Assembly: GCA_021234155.1 (NCBI GenBank)
Contig: JAJEKV010000014.1
Location: 8,635,563-8,699,562 of the forward strand
Direction: 5' to 3'
Origin: Isoetes taiwanensis
Taxonomy: Eukaryota; Streptophyta; Lycopodiopsida; Isoetales; Isoetaceae
DNA: 64,000 bases
The notes under the pieces are model-generated. The model was given only the letters and a program-made list of their open reading frames with translations, was not told the DNA's origin and did no database searches. Position numbers and translations under genes: made by a program. Below, one piece after another: positions 1 to 11,639 of this stretch (the first letter of the stretch is position 1; each line of letters opens with the position of its first letter).

Positions 1-2370
<2,370 letters not shown>

Positions 2371-2599
2371 GGGGTTGCGTTTTAGATTTTTTCTTCTTTT
2401 TTGGCATGATCATCTGGGAGCTCTAGTGTTTGCTGGTTCCTTTGTTCACTTTATTAGCGCAATTCTTTTGTTGCTTCTCGAAGTTGTATTCTCGGTTCTT
2501 GAACATGGGTGACAGGTGATGTTGTTAGGTGTACCAATTTTATGGATTTGGGCGATTCTTTGTTTTCGTTAAGCTCCACTTTGTCCCTACCAGGTACAT

Positions 2600-5470
2600 G
2601 ATGCAGACACGGATGTCCAGATGCCGTATAGGGAACTGTATGATGACATAGACCGCTATAATCAGCAGGGACAAGTGTTTTTGCTTGGAGATTTCAATGC
2701 TTCGTGCTGTTGCCTGATTGCGGTCGGTGACCTTCAAGGTGGCGATAATCTTGATCCGCTTTGGCTTGAGGCAGCGGCCGCTATTCAGAATACACGGCAC
2801 TCCCAGGATATGGTGGCTAGACCATTTGGCGGCACTGGTCCAGCTCTGCCGTGGTTTTGACATGGTAATTTGTAATGGTATCGTGATGGCCACACTTTCG
2901 GGGGTGTTACTTGCGGGAGTGATAGGCGGGATGGGGGAGCTAGTGTGTTGGATTACCTTCGCCCGGTAGCAAAAGACGCTTTGACATGGTTACACACCTC
3001 TCCATTGGCACAAGCACAGGGGGATGAGGAGGCTTTGTCGGATCACTACCGCTTTATGTCGCGCTGAATTGGGAGCACTCAATAGCGGAGACACCTTTGC
3101 GGGGGCGTGGAGGGTTACCATACATCCCACGCTATCGAGCGAGGGGCAGTATGAATCGTGTTGGTGCAGGAATTACTGAGGGTTTTGATAGCTTCTACAC
3201 ACTGCAAGACAGGTGTGCATGGCTGGTGAGGGCGCTGCTTGTACCGCCGAGGCTTCCTTTGCGTGAAGGGCCCTCCAGGAGGGACACCGCATTTTTCCCG
3301 GAGAACCCGTGGTTTGATGCTGATTGCAAGGCTCTAAAGAGCCAGCTGGCGGCTTGGTCATAGATCCACGGTTGCGACCCACAGGCCTGCAAGACTATAA
3401 GCTCTTCCTAAAAGCCAAGAAGGGGAGATACATGGCAGAAACCAGGGCGCCTGTTTGACATGCTCATGGCAGAGCCAAAAGCTTTTTGGCGTAAGGTGTT
3501 ATATAAGAAGCGCCAGGTGGCTGGTAATGTAAGTGTGGAGCAATGGATGCACTGGGCTGCGGGGAGTTATATGACCCGCCCGGGAGCTAATGCCGTGGTC
3601 CGGATGGTAGGAGGAGAGTCTTTGCGGCTCCTCACGCGGGAGGATGTTGACAAGGTCTCGGGCATCCGGCGAATGGCAAGGCAAAGGATTTATAGGGCTG
3701 CAGGCGAAAAGCTGTTGAAATGGGGTGGCCCATCGTGGTAGGCCCCCGGCGGTGATCATTAACCAGGGCTACGGCGAGGGGCTCCCCAGAGTGGATGGTT
3801 AGTAAGGTTGTTCCCTGTTCATAAAAGCCGGGTAATCTGGATGAGCCGTGAATTACGGATGATTATGGTAAGCTCATTTGTTTGCAAAGCTCTGGCGGGG
3901 GTGGTGGAGAAGAAACTTACTAAGTGGGCGGGGAGGAGGGGGTGCGGGCAATTGGCAGGCGGGGCTTTACCGGCTCACTCCACGACCCGACCATATCTTC
4001 ACTTTGAGAGTGTTGATGGAGGCAAGCGGAATGAGCCGGGGACTTGTATTGCTGCTTTGTAGATTTTAAGGCGCATATGATACCGTCCCCAGGAGACATC
4101 TTGTGGCAGAGGTTGCAAGAATTGCGAGTTCCACGGGGAGTTGCGAGAATGTGGTGCACCGGCTTTATGATGGGATTTATGCCTTTGCCTTATGAGGATC
4201 GGCGGGTAGCTAGCACTATGGGAGTTAAGCGGGGCTGCCCGTTGTCTCCAACGCTTTTGGGTTGTATATTGATAGCTTGGAGACGTGGATGCAAGCACCA
4301 TGGGGAGCGGGGTGCAATTATCGTCGCGACCTGCGGAGAGCCGGTTACTATATGCGGATGATGTAGCTTTGCTAGCTCACACGCCAGCAGTATGCAAAGA
4401 AGCATTTGGATGCCCTCGATGGGTTACGTGGGGCAACGGGAATGACAAATGAACTTGCACAAAACTAAGCTTCTCGCGATCCCGTCCTCGCAACACCCTA
4501 TCCGGGAGTTCTATTACGGGGGGGGAAGTGGAGATGGTGCGGAGCTTCAAGTATCCGGGAATTGATTTCACTACTAACATCTTTGTGGGATGAGTGTGTG
4601 GAGAAGAGCCGGTTACAGGCCTGGAAGGCTTTATATGCGATTGCAAAAACGCGTGTTGCGGATAGATCTCCTGTGGATTTGGCGAGGAGAGCACACCTGC
4701 TTAGAGCTTTGGTTGAGCGGTCTTTGCTATATGGGGTGGAGGTTTGGGGCCCAAAGATTAGCAAAAATACGTGGGATAGGTTGGAAAGGGTGCAGAAAGC
4801 TTTCTTGACCTATAGCTTGGGAGTGAAGGACACCGCACCGTGTCAGATTTTGTTGTATGAGGCGGGGTTCGGCCTTCTGACGATACGCTATCGCGAAGGC
4901 ATCTTACTTGCTTCCATAAGGTGGATGGGATGGATGAGCATCGCTTGCCCCCCACAGGCCGTGTTGTTAAGCAGGGGGCCCCGGCGAAAGAAGAGGGTAT
5001 GGCACGAGCAATGTAAGGGATGGTTTAGGAGGTGGTCTATGGATTACCAGCGGATGGTGGCTGGCGGCATTGCATGCGAATGGGCAATTGGATGCGGGCT
5101 ATGCTGCCACTGTGGGATGCCTCTACTCTTGCAAAGCCCAAGGCGAGCACTATCACGCTCGGATTAATCCCAGCCTTGAGCATGGACCCCATCGGTGCTT
5201 GAAAGCACACATCTCTGTGAAGAAACGGAGAGCTATTGCCGCCATAAGGGCGGGTTCCCATTACCTCGAATTGAGGCAGTCATTTGGGGGTGAATGGCGG
5301 GCACGGGATCCCGGGGAGGAGAGGATATGTCGGTGTTGTGAGATGCACGTGATAGAGGATGAGCACCATGCCCTCCGTGATTGCCAAAGATATGCCCATG
5401 TCCGGCGGTGCACAGCGATCTTAGATGCTCTGACACACCGCTACATCAGTTACTCGCATCACCTATGGTA
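2600..5470 (+). pseudogene. LINE A ORF2 remnant (endonuclease, RT, zinc-knuckle-like C-terminus)
   Basis: The protein would nick target DNA and reverse-transcribe the LINE RNA. Visible blocks: endonuclease GDFNA near 2685 followed by DPLWLE; linker with NPWFDADCKAL near 3310; RT motif around 4230 (VKRGCPLSPTL) and catalytic YADD near 4350; SFKYPGIDF near 4540; LLYGVEVWGPKI near 4725; C-terminal C-x2-C...H...C cluster at 5328-5400. The reading frame changes and stops many times, so it is dead. The DPLWLE and DEHH blocks match the remnant at 11.8-14.3 kb. Confidence 0.85.
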
Positions 5471-5545
5471 GCGCGACTGGGAGCTTACATCCTGCAGATT
5501 TCGGCCGTCAGACTTGCTCTTCTGGGGCATGGTATTTGAGAGCCT

Positions 5546-5600
5546 ACTGTTAGGGTTTTTCCTCCCAAGTGGGGGTTTTTTCATCCCGGTAGTAGGGTTC
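5546..5600 (+). other. LINE A 3' UTR structured hairpin
   Basis: GGGTTTTTCCTCCC-AAGT-GGGGGTTTTTTCATCCC can fold on itself with a four-base loop between CCC and GGG. The same layout with different loops occurs at 7601, 11366, 15410 (minus), 25385, 33912 (minus) and 44087. Confidence 0.65.
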
Positions 5601-5670
5601 CACTGTACAGTTACATTGTTTGTTTTTGGTGTTGGGGTTTTTGGCTTTTTTGCCTGTTCTGTGCCGTCTC

Positions 5671-5727
5671 ATAGGCCTCTGGCCTCCGTGGACGTTAAAA
5701 TAAACTTCCTTCCTTCCTTCCTTCCTA
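5671..5727 (+). repeat. LINE A 3' terminus: hairpin, CCGTGGACGTTAAAA, (TTCC)n tail
   Basis: AGGCC-TCT-GGCCT forms a five-pair stem, followed by CCGTGGACGTTAAAA and a TTCC tetranucleotide tail. Other family members have a (TTCTA)n tail after the same block. Confidence 0.85.
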
Positions 5728-6177
5728 TTCGCAGTAGGCTTATTTTTCCGTGAATAGCTTTGCTCATAATATGTAACATTACATACTCATTATGTTTTCA
5801 TTTCCTTTAACATGTACTTTCCCTCGTTGGCTTTCTTATTGCAGACCATCTGTACGGCACTAGCTTTGCTCACAATAGGTCCTTCTACGTCGTCCTTCTA
5901 CCATGTGGCTAACCTCCTAGCACTCCACTGGGACCTCGTCGCTGTTGACTTTCATTTCCTCGTTCTCTTGGCCAGACCCTCACCTTGTTTTGGTCTCACA
6001 TTTGACATGCATTGCTTGTGCATAGCCATCCTACTTTTCTTCCAACTTAAGCCTCATTTTTTGGCAAGTTGCAGTTTTGGCATCATGTTCTTGAAGCGTC
6101 CAATGATGAAGGGTTCCTCTTTCCCTTGATGACTTATCACCATCTGGATGTTGGCCCATGTTAGATAAAGGTTAAGA

Positions 6178-6250
6178 ACGGATAACAGCCACATTCACGG
6201 ACTTCAGTATATCCACGGACATAAGTCCGTGATCTGCATTCATATACGAA
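6178..6250. repeat. CACGGAC hairpin repeat
   Basis: CACGGAC-ATA-AGTCCGTG is a palindrome with arms of seven or more pairs, preceded by a half-copy (CACGGACTTCAG). It is followed by ATCTGCATTCATATA, exactly as in the copy at 8620-8712. Confidence 0.8.
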
Positions 6251-6841
6251 CTTCCGGAGGCTTGCATCGCTCTGGGCTACAGGTGTGCATTGTACGCATT
6301 AACATGGTTTGTTTTCCATCGCCTTGTTGCCGTTCTCGTTGGCATACCGGGGCGCCTCCTTAGATTCGTCATCGTGGCGGGCTTACCTGGTATACACAAG
6401 GTATTATATTGGGCGCTGCACTTTCGGCTCCTATTGTGCATGGGGTCTTATCTTGGGCGCATTCTAGTTTTGTGCAGGGTGCTAGTCCTGCCTCATTCTC
6501 GTTGTCTTGGGGAATTCCTTTCTAGCTGGTTGTTGAGATCTTTTTTCACTGTCAATTGTGCTATCATTTTCACTGTCAGTTGTGCTATCATTGTGCATTG
6601 TGCCTTATGCTATCCTTATGCATCATTTGCCAGGGAATTCATTTCTAGCTAGCCGTTGAGCTCTTTGTTCACAGCGTATTGGGTTATCATCGTGCATTGT
6701 GCTATCATTATTTATCATATTTGCTATTTAGGTATATCTGGATGTATCAAATATTGCGTTTGGCACTCCATTGCAATTTTGTGACATGAGTTTCTCTTGG
6801 ACTATTTTTTTGTGGGTGGTGCTGTCTGGATGACGCTTTTT

Positions 6842-7050
6842 CTCCAACCTCCGGGGGATGCTGTTTATTTCCACCTCGAGGGTGATGCATATTTCTTTTT
6901 ACATGATTGTTATCCACCCCCCTATGGGTGATGCCACCTCCACCGGCGGGTGATGCTGTTTATTTTCACCTCGAGGGTGATGCATATTTCTTTTTACATT
7001 TTGTTTTCCACCCGTTGGGTGATGCTGTTCTCCACCCTATTGGGTGATGC
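6842..7050 (+). repeat. array of seven small hairpins, CACCC..GGGTGATGC
   Basis: Units read CCACC(C)-loop-GGGTGATGC with loops such as TCGA, CCCTAT, GGC, GTT and TATT; the stem is kept while the loop and spacer vary. The same series is at 10617-10822, and two units are at 9088-9130. Confidence 0.85.
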
Positions 7051-7194
7051 TCTCTTTTTTTCTGCTACATGTTGGATTTTCTCTAACCATTCACGGGTGG
7101 TTTTCGAGTTCTTTGTGTTGCTTGCAGGTTTTCCGCCATCGGCTTATAGTTGAGGAAGTCCTTGGGTAGTCGGCCGTTTTTGTGTCTCTTGCGA

Positions 7195-7266
7195 GTCCCT
7201 TTCTAGAATAGCATCGATCCGAGCCATCGGATCGCCATTCTGGGAAGGGACGAGCTACTATATAAG
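7195..7266 (+). promoter_or_regulatory. 57-bp palindrome followed by TATATAAG (copy I)
   Basis: Left arm GTCCCTTTCTAGAAT pairs with ATTCTGGGAAGGGAC (some mismatches in this copy), and the inner arms CGATCCGA/TCGGATCG are perfect. TATATAAG follows within 8 bp. The arrangement suggests a Pol II promoter with a palindromic upstream site. Confidence 0.7.
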
Positions 7267-7600
7267 GCCATTTCCTCTTTCGAACCGGTTATCGGTGTCT
7301 TCTCACAGCAGCTCTTCTTCTATTCTCGTTGCTTCCCTCCCTTCCCGCCCTGCTGCGTGGGGGCATGAGTTTGCTTTTCTCTCACCATTCACGGGTGTTT
7401 TTTTAGGGGTTCTTTGTGTTGCTTGCAGGTTTCCGCCGTCTTCTGGGGTCCTGCTATATTTGTGTTCGCCATCAATCCACCTCCTTCTGTTCTCTAAGCA
7501 ACCCATTCAAGGATTCTGCCGTCTTCTGGGGTCCTGCTATCTTTGTGTTCGCCATCAACCCATCTCCTTCGGTTTTCCAGGCAACACATTCAAGGTTGTT

Positions 7601-7678
7601 GGCGACCATTTCTCATTAGGGTTTTCCTCGAAAACCCGAAAGGGCGGGGTTTTTTTATCCCGATAAGAAGTTGTCGCC
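7601..7678 (+). other. structured block with GAAA tetraloop (copy I)
   Basis: GGCGAC and GTCGCC form an outer stem; inside, AAAACCC-GAAA-GGGCGGGGTTTT is a strong hairpin with a GNRA-type loop. Copy II (11366-11442) is nearly identical, and the LINE 3' UTRs share the core. Confidence 0.7.
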
Positions 7679-8089
7679 ATTACCCTTCTATATTGCCTGT
7701 GCACATTTTTTTTTACGGGGTAGTCCGATATTGTTCCTATGGTCGGCTACCCCTCTCTATTCTTCAAACCATTGTATACTGTTGCTGTGATGAATGACAA
7801 GCCTATGTAGCATTCTCTAATGTTGATCCTCTATTTGACACCCTATGTCTCAACCCATTAAAATTAATGCATCCATTTCGTTCTTCTGGATTTCTTGTGG
7901 TCTTTTTATATTTAAAGCATATCTTTATTTTTCTATAGCTTGTGGGTTTGTATCCTCAACCTCACCAATCCAAGACATTTGGGGTTTGCACATATTCATT
8001 TTCAACTCTAGTAGTGCTCCTTCACTGTTTTTCTACAGGTATCTCTGGATGGATGCACGGGAGGGGTTAGCGCACTTCTCCTCATTCTA

Positions 8090-8345
8090 GACTTCATCTT
8101 GAGCTTGGGATTTCGATTTGACCTTGATTCACCTTGCTGCCGTCTTCGCGCTCTCCACTCTTCCTTCCACACAACTGTCTTGCCCATAACCATGTCCACT
8201 CTTTTGTCAACCTGGCCCACTTTGATCATTTTTAGGCTTTCCTCTTCTCGGGCTTGCCTCCAACAACCATCTCTCTCTCTCTCTCTCTCCCCCCTCCCCT
8301 CCCCCCCCCCCTCCCCCCCCCCCTCCCCTCCCCCTCCCCCCCCTC

Positions 8346-8398
<53 letters not shown>

Positions 8399-8570
8399 GT
8401 TGTCGTTCCATTAAAAATTTTTTTGGAGACCTTTTCTGTCCCATTAACGTATTTTGCGACCTGTTTTCTACCTCTTTGTCCTTTGTGGCTAAATTTCTTA
8501 TATATATAATATGTATTTGGGTTTGGACCTATACTTGGATTTGAATATTTTGTGTATACATCTTACACAC
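8090..8570 (+). repeat. dispersed repeat with CT/C-rich tract (copy 2)
   Basis: The part before the tract (8101-8230, around CACCTTGCTGCCGTC) recurs at 9470-9600; the part after it (8395-8545) recurs at 2223-2370. The tract between (about 8268-8394) mixes CT, CCCT and pure C runs. Long frames here are simple-sequence artefacts. Confidence 0.85.
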
Positions 8571-8619
8571 TGCCATAGGTTGAGTTTCTTCTTTGTCTTA
8601 TTGTCTATGTATCGGGCTA

Positions 8620-8712
8620 CACATCCACGGACTTCAGTCCGTGATTCAAATGGAAAAACCTCCACGGACATGAGTCCGTGATCTGCATTCATATAAGAAT
8701 TTCCTAGACGCA
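8620..8712. repeat. two CACGGAC palindromes
   Basis: CACGGACT-TC-AGTCCGTG and CACGGAC-ATG-AGTCCGTG are separated by about 25 bp and followed by ATCTGCATTCATATA, as at 6240. The stem is kept and the loop changes. Confidence 0.85.
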
Positions 8713-8714
8713 TC

Positions 8715-9320
8715 CACGGAGGGTGCTAGTCCTGCCTCATTCTAGTTGTCTTGGGGACTTCTTTTATAGCTGGTTGTTGAGATCTTTTTTCACTGTAAAT
8801 TGTGCTATCATTGTGCATTGTGCATTATGCTATCCTTATGCATCATTTGCCAGGGAATTCATTTCTAGCTATCCGTTGAGCTCTTTGTTCACAGTGTATT
8901 GGGATATCATCGTACATTGTGCTATTATTATTTATCATATTTGCTATTTAGCTATGTCTAGATGTGCCAAATATTGCGTTTTTGCAATTTTGTGACATGA
9001 GTTTCTCTTGGACTATTTTTTGTGGGTGGTCTTTGTTTCTCCCCCCCCCGATGGGGATGCAAATTTCTATTTATCATGGTTTTTCTTCCACCCGCTGGGT
9101 GACGCTTTTTCTCCACCCTCCGGGTGATGCTATCTTCTTGTTTCATGTATTGTTGATTTTCCTCATTACTAATTGCTCACATCGATTTGAGTTGTTGTGC
9201 AGCTTGCCGCTTCGCCGTCATGCACATTCATTCGGCCCTATCATTAGGCGTTCTTTTATATTTTACATTTCAACAGGCGTTCTTATTTTTCTAACATGTC
9301 CCTTCCGATAGTCCTTGTGT
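8715..9320 (+). repeat. hairpin-rich dispersed repeat, partial copy
   Basis: Begins with GGGTGCTAGTCCTGCCTCATTC as in copies I and II and follows them to the two hairpin units at 9088-9130, then diverges. It lacks the palindrome, TATA box and tandem part. Confidence 0.7.
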
Positions 9321-9454
9321 TTTTGGTTCATTTATCATATCCACTACTGTGTTTTGCTTTAATACTGGCCTAGTAGTGCTCCTTCAATGTTTTTCTGTAG
9401 GTATCTCTGGCTGGATGCGCAGGAGGGGTTAGCGCACTTCTCCTCATTCTAGAC

Positions 9455-9830
9455 TTGGAGTTCTATCTTGTGCTTGGGATTTCGATTTGACTCACCTTGC
9501 TGCCGTCCTCGCTCTCTCCACTCTTCCTTCCACACAACTGTCCTGCCCATAACCATCTCCACTCTTTTGTCAACTTGGCCCACTTTGATCCCTTTCGGGC
9601 TCATCTATAGCGACATCACAGCTTCCTCTTCTCGGGTGCCTCCAAAATCATCTCTCTCTCTCTCTCACAGCTTCACTGTTCTGCACGTTCTTGTTCTCCT
9701 TCACTGCTAATGGGTGCCTTCTACATGTTGCAATTCTTCTCGCGCTCGGTCGTTGGCGCTCCTCTTTGTCTCACCCTTGTTACGTGCTTCATGACCCGAC
9801 TCAACACTTGGAGTTTTCGTGGCGGATGGG
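9455..9830 (+). repeat. dispersed repeat resembling 8090-8230 and 1900-2045
   Basis: Shares CACCTTGCTGCCGTC and CCACACAACTGTC segments with 8110-8180, and the ACGTGCTTC..GACCC.ACTCAAC segment with 2010-2035. A short (CT)n lies at 9652-9665. No gene is seen from 9830 to 10220. Confidence 0.7.
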
Positions 9831-10616
9831 CTTATAGTTTATGAAGTTACGCCTCATTTTTTCATTTACGTTGTGATCCGAATTAATTTTCGTCTCAGTT
9901 TTCTTCTTGGCCTTCTTTTTGATCGGTGCTAGCATGTCTATGTCCTCTTCCTCAATCTCGTCCCTCGTTGTCAAAGTATGTTTTCCTATTGGGGCCTTTA
10001 TTCATGGCTTTACGCATATGGTCTTATTTGTCTTCTGACATCACCATACATTTCTCCTATTCTTCCCTGCACCAGACCTTAGCATTTTCGCTCTCCTCAT
10101 CTTGTTCTACCCTTTTCCCAACCTTATGAACCTCTTTGCTTTAGACTTCTTGTTGATGTCCACCTCATTTTTCTTATCATTTTTTCTTTGGGATGCTTAT
10201 CTTTCTTTAGATGTGGCGTATCTTGAGTTTTTGTGCTTGGGGTCTTATCTTGGGCGCATTCTATTTTTGTGCAGGGTGCTAGTCCTGCCTCTTTTTAGTT
10301 GTCTTGGGGAATTCCTTTCTAGCTGGTTGTTGAGATCTTTTTTCACTATCAATTGTGCTATCATTGTGCATTGTGCATTATGCTATCCTTATGCATCATT
10401 TGCCGGGCAATTCATTTCTAGCTAGCCGTTGAGCTCTTTGTTCACAGCGTATTGGGTTATCATCGTGCATTGTGCCATCATTATTTATCATAGTTGCTAT
10501 TTAGCCATGTCTGGATGTGCCAAATATTGCGTTTGGCACTCCATTGCAATTTTGTGACAGGAGTTTCTTGTGGACTATTTTTTATGGGTGGTGCTGTCTG
10601 GGTGACGTTTTTTCTC

Positions 10617-10822
10617 CACCCTCCGGGTGATGCTGTTTATTTCCACCTCGAGGGTGACGCATATTTCTTTTTACATGATTGTTATCCACCCCCCTGTGGG
10701 TGATGATATCTCCACCGGCGGGTGATGCTGTTTATTTCCACCTCGAGGGTGACGCATATTTCTTTTTACGAAATTGTTTTCCACCCGTTGGGTGATGCTG
10801 TTCTCCACCCTATTGGGTGATG
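10617..10822 (+). repeat. array of CACCC..GGGTG hairpins (copy II)
   Basis: Same unit order as 6842-7050, with small substitutions in spacers (GATGC/GACGC) and loops while the CACCC/GGGTG arms remain. Confidence 0.83.
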
Positions 10823-10966
10823 CTCTCTTTTTTCTGCTACATGTTGGATTGTCTTTAACCATTCACGGGTGGTTTTCGAGTTCTTTGTGTTGCTTGCAGG
10901 TTTTACGCCATCGGCTTATAGTTGAGGAAGTCCTTGGGTAGTCGGCCGGTTTTGTGTCTCTTGTGA

Positions 10967-11038
10967 GTCCCTTCCCAGAATAGCATCGATCCGAGCCATC
11001 GGATCGTCATTCTGGGAAGGGACGAGCTACTATATAAG
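10967..11038 (+). promoter_or_regulatory. perfect-arm palindrome followed by TATATAAG (copy II)
   Basis: GTCCCTTCCCAGAAT (10967-10981) and ATTCTGGGAAGGGAC (11009-11023) are perfect inverted arms; CGATCCGA/TCGGATCG nests inside them. TATATAAG starts 8 bp after the palindrome. Confidence 0.75.
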
Positions 11039-11365
11039 GCCATTTCCTCTTTCAGACCGGTTATCGGCGTCTTCTCACAGCAGCTCTTCTTCTATTCTCG
11101 TTGCTTCCCTCCCTTCCCGCCCTGTTGCGTGGGGGCATCAATTTGCTTTTCTCTCACCATTCACGGGTGTTTTTTAGGGGTTCTTTGTGTTGCTTGCAGG
11201 TTTCCGCCATCTTCTGGGGTCCTGCTATATTTGTGTTCGCCATCCTCCTTCTGTTCTCCAAGCAACACATTCAAGGCTTCCCGCCGTCTTCTGGGATCCT
11301 GCTATATTTGTGTTCGCCTTCAACCCATCTCCTTCGGTTTTCCAGGCAACACATTCAAGGTTGTT

Positions 11366-11442
11366 GGCGACCATTTCTCATTAGGGTTTTCCTCGAAAAC
11401 CCGAAAGGGCGGGGTTTTTTATCCCGATGAGAAGTTGTCGCC
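11366..11442 (+). other. structured block with GAAA tetraloop (copy II)
   Basis: GGCGAC..GTCGCC outer stem and AAAACCC-GAAA-GGG hairpin, as in 7601-7678, with one base less in the T run. Confidence 0.7.
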
Positions 11443-11639
11443 ATTACCCTTCTATATTGCCTGTGCACATTTCTTTTACGGGGTAGTCCGATATTGTTCC
11501 TATGGTCGGCTACCCCTCTCGATTCTTCAAAACATTGTATCCTGCTGCTGTGATGAATGACAAAAGGAGCCTTTTTAGAAAAAGGTAAAGGTTCGTGGGC
11601 CAACTATAGAATCTCAACCTTTTCCAAGGTTCCATAAAT

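Larger units (their letters stand above)
2578..5727 (+). mobile_element. LINE A, decayed non-LTR retrotransposon with TTCC tail
   Basis: Pieces of one LINE ORF2 lie in the expected order: endonuclease (VFLLGDFNA), reverse transcriptase (RGCPLSPTLLG, then YADDVALLAHTP), the post-RT segment (LLYGVEVWGP) and a C-terminal Cys/His cluster (CRCC..EDEHHALRDC). It ends with a 3' UTR whose last bases form a small hairpin, CCGTGGACGTTAAAA and (TTCC)n. The same 3' end is seen at 15.35, 33.86, 39.3 and 44.2 kb, so this is one LINE family. The 5' boundary is uncertain. Confidence 0.85.
6430..7800 (+). repeat. hairpin-rich dispersed repeat, copy I
   Basis: Long near-identical duplicate of 10240-11560, with a partial copy at 8715-9130 and a related element at 24650-25480. 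In order it holds a conserved lead-in (GTGCAGGGTGCTAGTCC), an array of CACCC..GGGTG hairpins (6842-7050), a 57-bp palindrome (7195-7251), a TATATAAG box (7259), three tandem copies of a unit containing TTCTGGGGTCCTGCTAT (7385-7560), and a structured hairpin block (7601-7678). I see no protein. It could be a non-autonomous element, but I found no ends. Confidence 0.75.
10240..11560 (+). repeat. hairpin-rich dispersed repeat, copy II
   Basis: Near-identical to 6430-7800 over its whole length: hairpin array (10617-10822), a better preserved 57-bp palindrome (10967-11023), TATATAAG (11031-11038), tandem TTCTGGGGTCCTGCTAT units and the GAAA-tetraloop block. The two copies lie about 3.8 kb apart in the same orientation. 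No protein is recognised. Confidence 0.78.

Noticed and set aside
6842-7050. CRISPR-like array
   Set aside because: Repeats are short palindromes with irregular 10-40 bp spacing in plant transposon-rich DNA, with no cas genes.
8099-8509. Proline/Ser-Leu-rich frames on both strands
   Set aside because: They cross the CT/C-rich tract and match nothing; simple-sequence artefact.
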